From positions 186,001 to 250,000 of the forward strand of contig NZ_JAFCMM010000001.1 in the NCBI RefSeq assembly GCF_018131225.1: a DNA stretch of 64,000 nt, in the 5' to 3' direction. Positions 50,887 to 59,740 of this stretch are shown one piece after another (the stretch's first letter is position 1; the number at the start of each line of letters is the position of its first letter). The position numbers and the translations under genes are program-made. Under the pieces are notes generated by a model. It did no database searches. It was not told the origin of the DNA and worked only from the letters and a program-made list of their open reading frames with translations. Source of the stretch: Bradyrhizobium sp. U87765 SZCCT0048. GTDB taxonomy: Bacteria > Pseudomonadota > Alphaproteobacteria > Rhizobiales > Xanthobacteraceae.

Positions 50887-52110
50887 ATGACCCTGATCGA
50901 TTCTCGCCAGTTGACGCGGCGGACCCTGCTCCGGATCAGTGCCGGCGCTGCCGCCTACGCCCTGTCGCCGGCGGGTGCCGCCGCACCGCCTGGCTTCGAC
51001 CAGTGGCGCGACACCTTCCGCGCCAAGGCGATGGCGCGCGGCATCACGGAGGCGACCTACAGCCGCGTCATGGGCCGCATCGCGCCGGACATGACCGTGT
51101 TCGCGCAGATGCGCAACCAGCCGGAATTCAACGAGCAGACCTGGCAGTACATCAACCGCCGCGTCTCCGACTGGCGCATCATCGCCGGCAAGGAAGCGCT
51201 GCGTAAGCACGGCGCGGTGTTCGCGCGCATCGAGCGCGACTTCGGCGTTGAGCGCGGCACGCTGCTGGCGCTGTGGGGCGTCGAGAGCGCCTATGGCGAT
51301 CCGCTGGTGCAGCAGAACCATATGCGCCCGGTGTTTCCCTCCCTCGCCGCGCTCGCCTGGAACGAGCCGCGCCGCAAGGCCTACTGGGAGACCGAATTGA
51401 TCAACGCGCTGAAGATCGTGCAGCGCGGCTGGAGCACGCCGGAGGAAATGCGCGGCTCCTGGGCCGGCGCCATGGGCCACACCCAGTGGATGCCGGAGGT
51501 CTGGCTGAATGTCGGCTTCGACTATGACGGCGACGGCCGTGTCTCGCCGTTCGGTGCGCCCGACGATGCCTTGGGCTCGACCGCGCGCTATCTCGTCAAC
51601 CGCGGCAAGTATCATCGCAACGAGCACTGGGGCTATGAGGTGCGGGCCGACGGCGCGAGCGGCGGCGGCAGCCGCAGCTATGCAGCCTGGACCGCGGCCG
51701 GCGTGAGCCGCGCCGACGGCCAGCCGTTTCCGCAGCCGAATGCTTCGGCGCAACTGTGGACGCCGGTGCCCGGCGGCCCGTCGTTCCTGCTCGGCCCCAA
51801 CTTCTATGCGGTGCGCAGCTACAATCCGTCGATGAACTACGCGCTCGCGATCGTGCATCTCGGCGACCGCATCCTCGGCGCGGGACCGTTCATCCAGCCC
51901 TTCCCGGGTTCCGAGCGCGCGTTGACGCTCGCCGAGGTGCAGGAGATGCAGACTCGCCTCACGCGCCTCGGCTTCGACACCAGCGGCACCGACGGCCGTG
52001 TCGGCAACGACACCATGAAGGCGATCAAGGATTTCCAGATCAAGACCGGGATCACCCCCGCCGACGGCTATGGCGGGCTCAAGGTGCTGGCCCGGCTGCG
52101 CCAGGGATGA
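50887..52110 (+). CDS. Lytic murein transglycosylase with peptidoglycan-binding domain (MltB type)
   Basis: A 407-residue exported enzyme that cleaves peptidoglycan glycan strands to 1,6-anhydro-MurNAc ends. An RR-containing leader (LTRRTLLRISAGAAAYAL) is followed by an SLT_2/MltB domain with FDQWRDTFRAKAMARGITEA, the catalytic Glu133 in LLALWGVESAYGDP, SWAGAMGHTQWMP and DALGSTARYLVNRGKY. The C-terminal PG_binding_1 domain (residues 340-405) shows LTLAEVQEMQTRLTRLGFDT and GRVGNDTMKAIKDFQ. It follows the M23 peptidase by 68 bp on the same strand; both act on the cell wall. Confidence 0.92.
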   Translation: MTLIDSRQLTRRTLLRISAGAAAYALSPAGAAAPPGFDQWRDTFRAKAMARGITEATYSRVMGRIAPDMTVFAQMRNQPEFNEQTWQYINRRVSDWRIIAGKEALRKHGAVFARIERDFGVERGTLLALWGVESAYGDPLVQQNHMRPVFPSLAALAWNEPRRKAYWETELINALKIVQRGWSTPEEMRGSWAGAMGHTQWMPEVWLNVGFDYDGDGRVSPFGAPDDALGSTARYLVNRGKYHRNEHWGYEVRADGASGGGSRSYAAWTAAGVSRADGQPFPQPNASAQLWTPVPGGPSFLLGPNFYAVRSYNPSMNYALAIVHLGDRILGAGPFIQPFPGSERALTLAEVQEMQTRLTRLGFDTSGTDGRVGNDTMKAIKDFQIKTGITPADGYGGLKVLARLRQG

Positions 52111-52242
52111 CGATCAAACGGCCTGAACGGCGGTCCGGCGACTACAGCGCGCTCGTTTTTACTTGAATCGCGAACACGCTCTATTTTTTGTTTTGACGCG
52201 TTTTCTTCACGCGAACCGGTGCCCACTTCGCTCGAAAACACT

Positions 52243-54081
52243 CTAGCGGATCACGGCCGGCCCGGCCTCCGGCACAGCGACATCACTGACGCGCATCTGC
52301 ACCCGTTCATTGCCCTGCCAGCGGTCGATCGACAAGGTGCCTGCCACGTGCAACGGCTGGCCGCGGTTTTCCAGCAGCGCGTGGCCGAGCTTCTGACCGA
52401 CCGCGCGAAAGGCGATGGCGTTGACCACGGCACCGTCGCCGGCCTTGAAGCGCAGCCGCAGGTGCGCCTCGCCGACCGGATCGGCATAGACGAGCTGATG
52501 CGCCGGCAGCGCGATCATCGGCTCGGGATTGCCGGCGCCATAGGGCGCGGCGCGGTTGAGCATCGACACGAACTCCGTGGTCACCGCTCGCGCGCTGACC
52601 GCGCCGTCGACCAGCAGCTCGTTGACATGGCGCGCCTTGCGCACGTCGTCGCCGAGCGCCTCCTCCATGGCGGCGCGGAATTCGCCGAGCCGCTCCTTTT
52701 TCAGTGTCACGCCCGCGGCCATGGCGTGGCCACCGCCCTTGACCAGGATGCCGTCGTCGACGGCCTTGCGCACCGCCTTGCCGAGATCGACGCCGGCGAT
52801 CGACCGGCCCGACCCCGTGCCGGTGCCGCCGGGCTCGAGGGCGATCGCGAACGCCGGCCGCCCGAATTTTTCCTTCAGCCGTGCAGCCACGAGGCCGACG
52901 ACGCCGGGATGCCAGCCTTCGGACGCGGTGACGATGACAGCGCCCTTGTCCTCGAGGCCGAGCGCCGCCAGCGCTTCGGCCTCGGCCTGTTCGACCGCGG
53001 CGCGTTCGATCTTGCGGCGTTCCTCGTTGAGCCGGTCGAGGTCGGCGGCAATGCGCGCGGCCTCGGAGATGTCGCCTTCCAGCAGCAGCCGCACGCCCAT
53101 GTCGGCCTTGCCGATGCGGCCACCGGCATTGATGCGCGGCCCGAGCATGAAGCCGAGATGCCACGCTTCCGGCGGACCGCTGAGCCGCGCCACGTCCATC
53201 AGCGCGGTGTGGCCGATATGGTCACGCCGGCGCATCGCGATCAGGCCCTTGGCGACAAACGCACGGTTCAGCCCGATCAGCGGCACGACGTCGGCCACGG
53301 TGCCGAGCGCAACATGATGCATCTGCCCGAGCAGGTCGGGCTCCGGTCGCACCGCGTTCCAGAAACCGCGGCTGCGCAGTTCGCGGTTGACGGCGACCAG
53401 CGTCACCAGCACGAGACCGACGGCGGCGAGATGACCGAGACCCGAGAGATCGTCGAGACGGTTGGGATTGACCAGCGCATCGACGATCGGCAGCTCGTCG
53501 CCGGCCTGATGGTGATCGATCACCACGATGTCCATGCCGCGACGCTTGGCCTCGGCGAACGGCTCGAAGCTCGTGGTACCGCAGTCGACCGTGACCAGCA
53601 GCGTGGCGCCGCGATCGGCCAGCGAGCGGATCGCCTCGACGTTCGGGCCGTAGCCCTCGAAAATGCGGTCGGGGATATGGATCAGCGGGTCGAGCCCGCA
53701 ATGGCGCAGGTGCCAGGCCATCAGCGCCGACGATGTCGCACCGTCGACGTCGTAGTCACCGAAGATCGCGACCTTCTCGCCCCGCGTCGCGGCGTCGGCG
53801 ATGCGCCGTGCCGCGGCTTCCATCTGGGTGAGGCTGAACGGATCGGGCAACAGCTTGCGGATGGTCGGGTCGAGAAAATCCTCGACCGCGTCGAGCTCGA
53901 TGCCCCGCCCGGCAACCACGCGCGCCAGCATCTCCGGCAACTGATGGCGTTGCGCAATGGCGAGCGCACGCGCCGCGCCGCGCGCGTCGAGGCGATCGCG
54001 CCACAGGCTGCCCATGGCCGACCGCGTCACGCCGAGAAAGGCGTCGGGAGCTGATACGGGCAAAGGCGTCGAAGGCGACAT
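52243..54081 (-). CDS. recJ: Single-stranded-DNA-specific exonuclease RecJ
   Basis: 5'-3' single-strand exonuclease of recombination and mismatch/base-excision repair. The 612-residue product has DHH-family motifs I-IV (KVAIFGDYDVDGATSSALMA, TVDCGTTSFEP, VVIDHHQAGDELP, GTVADVVPL), then MLGPRINAGGRIG, the DHHA1 domain GRSIAGVDLGKAV with VKGGGHAMAAGVTL, and the C-terminal OB fold (VHVAGTLSIDRWQ-like LHVAGTLSIDRWQG). The ATG at 54081 is chosen; a start at 54144 would overlap the HAD gene. Last gene of the alaC-hom-glpX-GNAT-HAD-recJ cluster, all read leftward. Confidence 0.95.
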   Translation of the reverse strand: MSPSTPLPVSAPDAFLGVTRSAMGSLWRDRLDARGAARALAIAQRHQLPEMLARVVAGRGIELDAVEDFLDPTIRKLLPDPFSLTQMEAAARRIADAATRGEKVAIFGDYDVDGATSSALMAWHLRHCGLDPLIHIPDRIFEGYGPNVEAIRSLADRGATLLVTVDCGTTSFEPFAEAKRRGMDIVVIDHHQAGDELPIVDALVNPNRLDDLSGLGHLAAVGLVLVTLVAVNRELRSRGFWNAVRPEPDLLGQMHHVALGTVADVVPLIGLNRAFVAKGLIAMRRRDHIGHTALMDVARLSGPPEAWHLGFMLGPRINAGGRIGKADMGVRLLLEGDISEAARIAADLDRLNEERRKIERAAVEQAEAEALAALGLEDKGAVIVTASEGWHPGVVGLVAARLKEKFGRPAFAIALEPGGTGTGSGRSIAGVDLGKAVRKAVDDGILVKGGGHAMAAGVTLKKERLGEFRAAMEEALGDDVRKARHVNELLVDGAVSARAVTTEFVSMLNRAAPYGAGNPEPMIALPAHQLVYADPVGEAHLRLRFKAGDGAVVNAIAFRAVGQKLGHALLENRGQPLHVAGTLSIDRWQGNERVQMRVSDVAVPEAGPAVIR

Positions 54082-54112
54082 CGCGGGTCCGGTAGGTGAC
54101 GGCGGCAGACGA

Positions 54113-54853
54113 TCAGCAACTGAGGCGGTCGGCGAGATCGTCAAAATCGCTCACCACCAGCGTCCAGTCGCCTTCTGCCTTGAAATCGCGCTTCTGCAAC
54201 GGGCCGTACTCGGTCGGTCGCGGCACGAAGCAGGTGGCAAGACCGCACGCCTGCGCAGCGGCGAGGTCGTTGTTGTGGGCGGCGCACAGCATCACTTCCT
54301 CAGGCTGCAGGCCGAGTAGACCCGCCGCGCCGAGGTAGGTTTCCGGATCGGGCTTGTAGTGGCGGAACACCTCGGCGCACAGCACGAGATCCCACGGCAG
54401 GCCGGCATGCTTGGCCATGTTGACCAGCAGCGCGACGTTGCCGTTCGACAGCGGGCTGATCACGAAACGGGTCTTGAGCCGCGTCAATCCGGAGACGCTG
54501 TCCGGCCACGGATTGAGGCGATGCCAGCCGCGGGTGACATGATCGAGGTCGGCCGCGGTCATACCGGCGATGCCCTGCTCAGCGACCAGGCGCTCGAGCG
54601 AAGCGCGGTGCAGCGCATCGAGATTGACGAACCCGCGCTCGGGATGCTTGCGCACCTCGTTCATCGACGGCACGTAGGCTGCGCGCCAGGCATCGACCAG
54701 CGCCGTCCAGTCGCCGCGCACGCCACGCGCCTGCGCCCATGCGGTGAGCTCGGTGATCAGGCTGCCACGCCAGTCGACCACGGTGCCGAACACATCGAAC
54801 AGCAGCGCCTTGACGCCGGGGGCGGAATTCGACGCGGCATGGTGGTCCGGCAT
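54113..54853 (-). CDS. Haloacid dehalogenase type II (HAD superfamily)
   Basis: A 246-residue HAD hydrolase. The nucleophile Asp is in ALLFDVFGTVVDWRGSL, motif II is FVISPLSNGNVALL, the motif III Lys is in FRHYKPDPETYLGA and the metal or leaving-group Asp is in LCAAHNNDLAAAQACG. Overall length and the AAHNNDL form fit the 2-haloacid dehalogenase subfamily, though many members are phosphatases or have unknown substrates. Located between recJ and a GNAT gene in one transcript, with only 31 and 16 bp gaps. Substrate unproved. Confidence 0.88.
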   Translation of the reverse strand: MPDHHAASNSAPGVKALLFDVFGTVVDWRGSLITELTAWAQARGVRGDWTALVDAWRAAYVPSMNEVRKHPERGFVNLDALHRASLERLVAEQGIAGMTAADLDHVTRGWHRLNPWPDSVSGLTRLKTRFVISPLSNGNVALLVNMAKHAGLPWDLVLCAEVFRHYKPDPETYLGAAGLLGLQPEEVMLCAAHNNDLAAAQACGLATCFVPRPTEYGPLQKRDFKAEGDWTLVVSDFDDLADRLSC

Positions 54854-54869
54854 AGACTGCTCCCCGGGA

Positions 54870-55322
54870 CTATTCGACGGCCTTGCCATAGTGGATGAAA
54901 CCGGTGCGCGTGGCGAGCTTGTCGTACAGCTCCTGCGCCTGCGTGTTGGTCTCGTGGGTGAGCCAGTACAAGCGACTCGCGCCGGCATCATGCGCAGCGG
55001 TCTCGACCGCGCCGATCAGCGCACGGCCAACCCCGTGGCCGCGCACGCCCGCCGATACAAACAGATCTTCAAGGTAGCAGTAGCAGTCGCGCGCCCAGGT
55101 CGAGCGATGAAGCACGTAGTGCACAAGGCCAACCAGCTGGCCGTCGATCTCGGCGACCAGCGCGTGCAGCGGCTCGACGGGATCGAGAAAGCGGATCCAG
55201 GTGATGTCAGTCACCTCCGCCGGCAGCTCCTGTTTGTAGAACGTCAGGTAGCCCTGCCACAGGGGCTCCCAAGCCGCGCGATCGGCGTCGGTGACCGGTC
55301 GGACGTTGAGAGCTCCCCCCAT
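54870..55322 (-). CDS. GNAT acetyltransferase
   Basis: A 150-residue N-acetyltransferase. Landmarks are NVRPVTDADRAAWEPLWQGY (beta-1/alpha-1), CYLEDLFVSAGVRGHGVGRA with the acetyl-CoA loop R-G-x-G-V-G, and RLYWLTHETNTQAQELYDKL. The motif pattern fits diamine or small-molecule acetyltransferases of the SpeG/PhnO-like group. It starts 10 bp after the glpX stop and is followed 16 bp later by the HAD gene. Substrate unknown. Confidence 0.88.
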   Translation of the reverse strand: MGGALNVRPVTDADRAAWEPLWQGYLTFYKQELPAEVTDITWIRFLDPVEPLHALVAEIDGQLVGLVHYVLHRSTWARDCYCYLEDLFVSAGVRGHGVGRALIGAVETAAHDAGASRLYWLTHETNTQAQELYDKLATRTGFIHYGKAVE

Positions 55323-55332
55323 GGCGGCGTCC

Positions 55333-56331
55333 TCAATCGAGGTGGAATTTTTCGAACTGACGGTGCTCGGCGCGGATCAGGCGCACCGTGCCGGTCACCG
55401 AACGCATCACCACGGTCTCGGTCTCGATCACGTCCTTGCGGAACTTGACGCCGGACAGCAGCGAACCATCGGTGACGCCGGTGGCGGCGAACAGGCAGTC
55501 GCCCTTCACCAGATCCTCGATGCCGTAGATCATCTGCGGATCGGTGATGCCCATCTTGAAGGCGCGCTCGCGCTTCTCCTCGGTGTCGAGGATCAGGCGG
55601 CATTGCATCTGGCCGCCGATGCAGCGCAGCGCCGCAGCCGCCAGCACGCCTTCCGGCGCGCCGCCGGTGCCCATGTAGATGTCGACGCCGGTGTTGTGCG
55701 GATCGGCCGTGTGGATCACGCCGGCGACGTCGCCGTCGGTGATCAGGCGCACCGCGGCGCCGGTGCTGCGTACGCCGGCGATGATGTCGGCGTGGCGCGG
55801 ACGGTCGAGCACCAGCGCGGTGATCGCGGAGGCTGGCACGCCCTTGGCCTTGGCCAGGCGCAGGATGTTGTCGGCCGGCGACGCATCGAGGTCGACGACG
55901 CCCTTGGCATAGCCCGGGCCGACCGCGATCTTCTGCATGTAGACGTCGGGCGCGTTGAGCAGCGTGCCGCCCTCGGCCATCGCCATCGTCGCGATCGCGC
56001 CCGGCATGTTCTTGGCGCACAGCGTGGTGCCTTCGAGCGGGTCGACGGCGATGTCGACCTTCGGGCCGGCGTTCATGCCGACCTTCTCGCCGATGAACAG
56101 CATCGGCGCTTCGTCGCGCTCGCCCTCGCCGATCACGACAGTGCCTTCGATCGGAATCTTGTTGAGTTCGCGGCGCATGGCGTCCACCGCCGCCTGGTCC
56201 GCCGCCTTCTCGTTGCCATGGCCGCGCAGGCGCGCCGCCGAGACCGCCGCACGTTCCGTCACACGAACGATCTCGAGCGTCAGGATGCGCTCCAGCAGTT
56301 GCTGCGGCGGAACGGAAATGGTCGTGGACAT
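55333..56331 (-). CDS. glpX: Class II fructose-1,6-bisphosphatase
   Basis: Dephosphorylates fructose 1,6-bisphosphate in gluconeogenesis (and in the Calvin cycle, where it can also act on sedoheptulose bisphosphate). The 332-residue product carries the family motifs IEGTVVIGEGERDEAPMLFI, DIAVDPLEGTTLCAKNMPGA (metal and phosphate site), GVVDLDASPADNILRLAKAK and MGTGGAPEGVLAAAALRCIG. It sits 47 bp downstream of hom and 10 bp upstream of a GNAT gene. An upstream in-frame open stretch to 57162 lies antisense-free inside hom but is not coding in this frame. Confidence 0.95.
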   Translation of the reverse strand: MSTTISVPPQQLLERILTLEIVRVTERAAVSAARLRGHGNEKAADQAAVDAMRRELNKIPIEGTVVIGEGERDEAPMLFIGEKVGMNAGPKVDIAVDPLEGTTLCAKNMPGAIATMAMAEGGTLLNAPDVYMQKIAVGPGYAKGVVDLDASPADNILRLAKAKGVPASAITALVLDRPRHADIIAGVRSTGAAVRLITDGDVAGVIHTADPHNTGVDIYMGTGGAPEGVLAAAALRCIGGQMQCRLILDTEEKRERAFKMGITDPQMIYGIEDLVKGDCLFAATGVTDGSLLSGVKFRKDVIETETVVMRSVTGTVRLIRAEHRQFEKFHLD

Positions 56332-56378
56332 GGTCTTGGCTCCCAAAATACGTAGCGGCGGGGCGAAAATGCCCCAGT

Positions 56379-57701
56379 TCAGTTCTTCTCGATACGGATC
56401 ACCTGCGGCCGGCCGGTGATCACCTTGTCGCGCTGCACGGCCTTCAGGGCCCGGTACACCGCGTCCTCGTGGGTCGCATAGGTGATCAGGATGACCGGAA
56501 CCGGCGCCGACTTGCCGCGCGGGCTCGCAGCGACAACGGCGTCGTCCGGATGGCGTTGCACGATCGACTCGATCGAAATCTTCTGCTCCGCGAGGCGGGT
56601 TGCGATGGTCGCGGCGGTGCCGGCGAGATCGCGTGCCATGAGGCGGATATAGTAGCCGCCCTCGTGGCGCTCCATCGGAGCCTTGGACACCGGCTGCAGC
56701 TTGTCGACTGGACGGCCGAACGGCAGCGACCGAACGCCGCGTGCGACGTCGGCGATATCGGCGACCACGGCGGAGGCGGTCGCGGCGCCGCCGGCACCGG
56801 GGCCGACCAGCGTGATCGGCGGAATCCCCTCGCCGTCGATGGTCACCGCATTGGTGACGCCCATCACCTGGGCAATCGACGACGACTTCGGGATCATGGT
56901 CGGATGGACGCGCTGCTCGATGCCCTTGGCGGTGCGCACCGCGACGCCGAGCAGCTTGACGCGATAGCCGAGCTCTTCGGCTGCGCGCAGGTCTGCCGGC
57001 GCGATCGACGAGATGCCTTCGACGTTGACCGCGCTCTGCGCCACCTTGGTTCCGAACGCGAGGCTCGCCAGGATGGCGAGCTTCTGCGCGGTGTCGTGGC
57101 CGTCGACGTCGAACGACGGATTGGCCTCGGCATAGCCGAGACGCTGGGCGTCCTTGAGGCAATCCTCGAACGACAGCGCCTCCTGTTCCATGCGGGTCAG
57201 GATGTAGTTGCAGGTGCCGTTGAGGATGCCGTAGACGCGATTGATCTCGGTTCCGGCGAGGCCCTCGCGCAGGGTCTTCACCACGGGAATGGCGGCGCCG
57301 ACGGCGGCCTCGTAGTTCAGCGTGCCACCGTGGGCTTCAGCGAGCGCGGCGAGGCTGACGCCGTGCTTGGCGAGCAAGGCCTTGTTCGCGGTGACAACCG
57401 CCTTGCCGGCGCACAGCGCGGCCTGGATCGCCGACAGCGCCGGCTCACCGTCGCCGCCCATCAGCTCGACGAAGCAATCGACGTCCGGATCACCGGCGAC
57501 CGCCAGCGGATCCTTGGCCCATGTGATACCACGCAGATCGACGCCGCGCTTCTTGGCCTTCGAGCGTGCCGTAACGGAGACGACGCGAATACCGCGACCG
57601 CAGCGCGCCGAAAGCGCCCGCGACTGCGTTTCAATGAGACGGACAACCTCGGCACCCACGGTGCCGAGGCCCGCGATACCCACTCTGAGTGGTGCGACCA
57701 T
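56379..57701 (-). CDS. hom: Homoserine dehydrogenase
   Basis: Reduces aspartate-4-semialdehyde to homoserine, the branch point to threonine and methionine. The 440-residue product has the NAD(P)-binding LRVGIAGLGTVGAEVVRLI, the catalytic region NYEAAVGAAIPVVKTLREG with YGILNGTCNYILTRM, and LGYAEANPSFDVDGHDTAQK. The C-terminal ACT domain (residues 350-430; GGYYIRLMARDLAGTAATIA, KISIESIVQR) is for threonine feedback. An in-frame ATG three codons earlier (57710) is possible. It follows the aminotransferase gene by 24 bp and feeds metY's substrate pathway elsewhere in this window. Confidence 0.96.
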   Translation of the reverse strand: MVAPLRVGIAGLGTVGAEVVRLIETQSRALSARCGRGIRVVSVTARSKAKKRGVDLRGITWAKDPLAVAGDPDVDCFVELMGGDGEPALSAIQAALCAGKAVVTANKALLAKHGVSLAALAEAHGGTLNYEAAVGAAIPVVKTLREGLAGTEINRVYGILNGTCNYILTRMEQEALSFEDCLKDAQRLGYAEANPSFDVDGHDTAQKLAILASLAFGTKVAQSAVNVEGISSIAPADLRAAEELGYRVKLLGVAVRTAKGIEQRVHPTMIPKSSSIAQVMGVTNAVTIDGEGIPPITLVGPGAGGAATASAVVADIADVARGVRSLPFGRPVDKLQPVSKAPMERHEGGYYIRLMARDLAGTAATIATRLAEQKISIESIVQRHPDDAVVAASPRGKSAPVPVILITYATHEDAVYRALKAVQRDKVITGRPQVIRIEKN

Positions 57702-57725
57702 ACGAGACAAAACCAGCCGGAAAAA

Positions 57726-58943
57726 CTATCGCCGATTGGCGAGAGGAACCACGTTGTGCAACGTTTCGATGCCGCTTTCAAGGAAGCGGCGCAGATTCCG
57801 CGCCGCCTGGCGGATCCTCTGCTCGTTTTCCACCATCGCGATGCGGACATAGCCCTCGCCATGCTCGCCAAAGGCGACGCCCGGCGAGACCACAACGCCA
57901 GACTTCTCCACCATCAGCGTGGCGAACTGCATGCTGCCGAGCTCGCGGAATTTCTCCGGCAGCGGCGCCCAGGCGAACATCGATGCGTTCGGCGGCGGGA
58001 TGTCCCAGCCGGCACGGCCGAAGGCTTCGACCAGGGTATCGCGGCGCTTGTGGTAGATCTCGCGCATCTCGCTGATGCAGTCCTGCGGACCGTTCAGCGC
58101 TGCGGTCGCGGCGACCTGCACCGGCGTGAACGCGCCGTAGTCGAGATACGATTTCACACGCGCCAGGGCGGCGATGATGCGCTCGTTGCCGACAGCGAAA
58201 CCCATGCGCCAGCCAGCCATCGAGAACGTCTTCGACATCGAGGTGAACTCGACGGTGACGTCGATCGCGCCGGGCACCTGCAGCACCGACGGCGGTGGAT
58301 TGCCATCGAAATAGAGCTCGGCATAGGCGAGATCGGAGAGGATGAAGATCTCGTGCTTTTTGGCGAAGGCAACGAGATCCTTGTAGAAATCGAGCGTCGC
58401 CACATAGGCCGTCGGGTTCGACGGATAGCACACGATCATCGCGATCGGCTTGGGGATCGAGTGGATGATGGCACGCTCGAGCGCGTGGAACAGCTCCGGC
58501 GTCGGCTCGGCTGGCACGGAGCGGATGACACCGCCCGCCATCAAAAAGCCGAAAGCATGAATCGGATAGCTCGGGTTGGGGACGAGCACGACGTCGCCGG
58601 GCGCGGTGATCGCCTGGGCGACGTTGGCAAAGCCCTCTTTCGAACCCAGCGTGGCGACCACCTGGGTGTCCGGATTGAGCTTCACGCCAAAGCGGCGCTC
58701 GTAATAGCCGGCCTGGGCCTTGCGCAGGCCGGGAATGCCGCGAGACGCCGAATAACGATCGGTGCGCGGCTTGCCCAGCGTCTCCTTGAGCTTCTCCAGG
58801 ACGTGCGGCGGGGTCGGCAGGTCCGGGTTCCCCATGCCCATGTCGATGATGTCGGCCCCCGCATTGCGTGCGGCCGCCTTGGCCCGGTTGACCTGTTCAA
58901 AGACGTAAGGCGGCAGACGGCGAATGCGGTAGAACTCTTCCAT
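57726..58943 (-). CDS. alaC: Class I aminotransferase (AlaC / LL-diaminopimelate aminotransferase-like)
   Basis: A PLP-dependent transaminase, 405 residues. Motifs are FEQVNRAKAAARNAGADIID, MGMGNPDLPTPPHVLEKL, RYSASRGIPGLRKAQAGYYE, LVPNPSYPIHAFGFLMAGG, YPSNPTAYVATLDFY, LSDLAYAELYFDG, the PLP lysine in SMSKTFSMAGWRMGFAVGNE and VRIAMVENEQRIRQAARNL. It is the enzyme generally found before hom in Rhizobiales. Annotated either as alanine transaminase AlaC or LL-DAP aminotransferase; sequence alone does not settle which. ATG at 58943 is preferred over a longer frame to 59111. Confidence 0.9.
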   Translation of the reverse strand: MEEFYRIRRLPPYVFEQVNRAKAAARNAGADIIDMGMGNPDLPTPPHVLEKLKETLGKPRTDRYSASRGIPGLRKAQAGYYERRFGVKLNPDTQVVATLGSKEGFANVAQAITAPGDVVLVPNPSYPIHAFGFLMAGGVIRSVPAEPTPELFHALERAIIHSIPKPIAMIVCYPSNPTAYVATLDFYKDLVAFAKKHEIFILSDLAYAELYFDGNPPPSVLQVPGAIDVTVEFTSMSKTFSMAGWRMGFAVGNERIIAALARVKSYLDYGAFTPVQVAATAALNGPQDCISEMREIYHKRRDTLVEAFGRAGWDIPPPNASMFAWAPLPEKFRELGSMQFATLMVEKSGVVVSPGVAFGEHGEGYVRIAMVENEQRIRQAARNLRRFLESGIETLHNVVPLANRR

Positions 58944-59213
58944 GGGATTTTTGGCTCCGAGACCCACAAATGGCAGGATCGCCAATTTGCGGTTGAATCG
59001 GGCCCTTTTTAGCACGGTCGACCCGCAGCACCAGTTGTTTTCAGGGTTTTTTCGGCAGGCCTGCCGCGCGCCCGGGGGGCGTGCCGAGGCCGTTTCGCGC
59101 CACCGCCGCATGTCCTGGCCGCCGCCCGGTCGGGCGTCACGACGGAGCTAACCGAGGCAGGTCCCTGCGAGCCCGTGCGGGGCCGGATTGCCCCGCCTTC
59201 CCGCGCGTTGCGG

Positions 59214-59507
59214 CTACTGCTGGCTGGCCGCCCTGGCCGCGCCTTCCTGGCGCTGGCGCACGGCCTGGAGATCCTTCTCGACCTTGGCCTGTTCGGTCGG
59301 GTCGAGGACCGGATCGGTCCGTGCGGCCGGCATGTCGTGAACGGCCGGATAGGCGCCCGGCTCCGCCGGTCGCGCCGGTGCACCGGCCGGCACGCCGACC
59401 ACCGGAAGATCGGCGAGCGGCACCGAGCACGCGCCGAGCGCGAGGATCGGCAGCGCGAGTGCGCATACGAGCACGCGGCGATGCGCCGCTGCTTGAAATT
59501 TTTGCAT
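59214..59507 (-). CDS. Small predicted lipoprotein
   Basis: A 97-residue protein with a lipoprotein signal (RRVLVCALALPILALGACSV, lipobox LALGAC). The short mature chain is rich in Pro, Ala and Val (PLADLPVVGVPAGAPARPAE), with a helical charged C-terminus (PTEQAKVEKDLQAVRQRQEG). A similar lipoprotein is common next to the LysA-type genes of Rhizobiales, but none is here. ATG 59516 (three codons earlier) is the alternative start. Function unknown. Confidence 0.75.
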   Translation of the reverse strand: MQKFQAAAHRRVLVCALALPILALGACSVPLADLPVVGVPAGAPARPAEPGAYPAVHDMPAARTDPVLDPTEQAKVEKDLQAVRQRQEGAARAASQQ

Positions 59508-59740
59508 CCTGATCATCACGCTGCCGAACATTCTATCACGCGAAAGCATTAAGAACTTCATGAATAGATCGGCGTCTTGGGGCTCCAGTATGACGAAAGC
59601 AAGAATTTTATCGCGGTGCAGCACAAGGAATTCTGGAATAGCCCGCGAAACATGTCATCATTCCACCAACGAGTTCTGACGTTCGCCATTTCGATCGCTG
59701 CCAATCCTCATCTGTGTCCCGTTTCAACTGTGTCCCGCTA

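Noticed and set aside
52219..54054. 611-codon forward frame opposite recJ
   Set aside because: RecJ motifs on the reverse strand are unambiguous; the forward frame has none.
56469..59012. 847-codon forward frame opposite alaC and hom
   Set aside because: Antisense to well-defined aminotransferase and homoserine dehydrogenase genes; composition is typical of antisense frames in GC-rich DNA.
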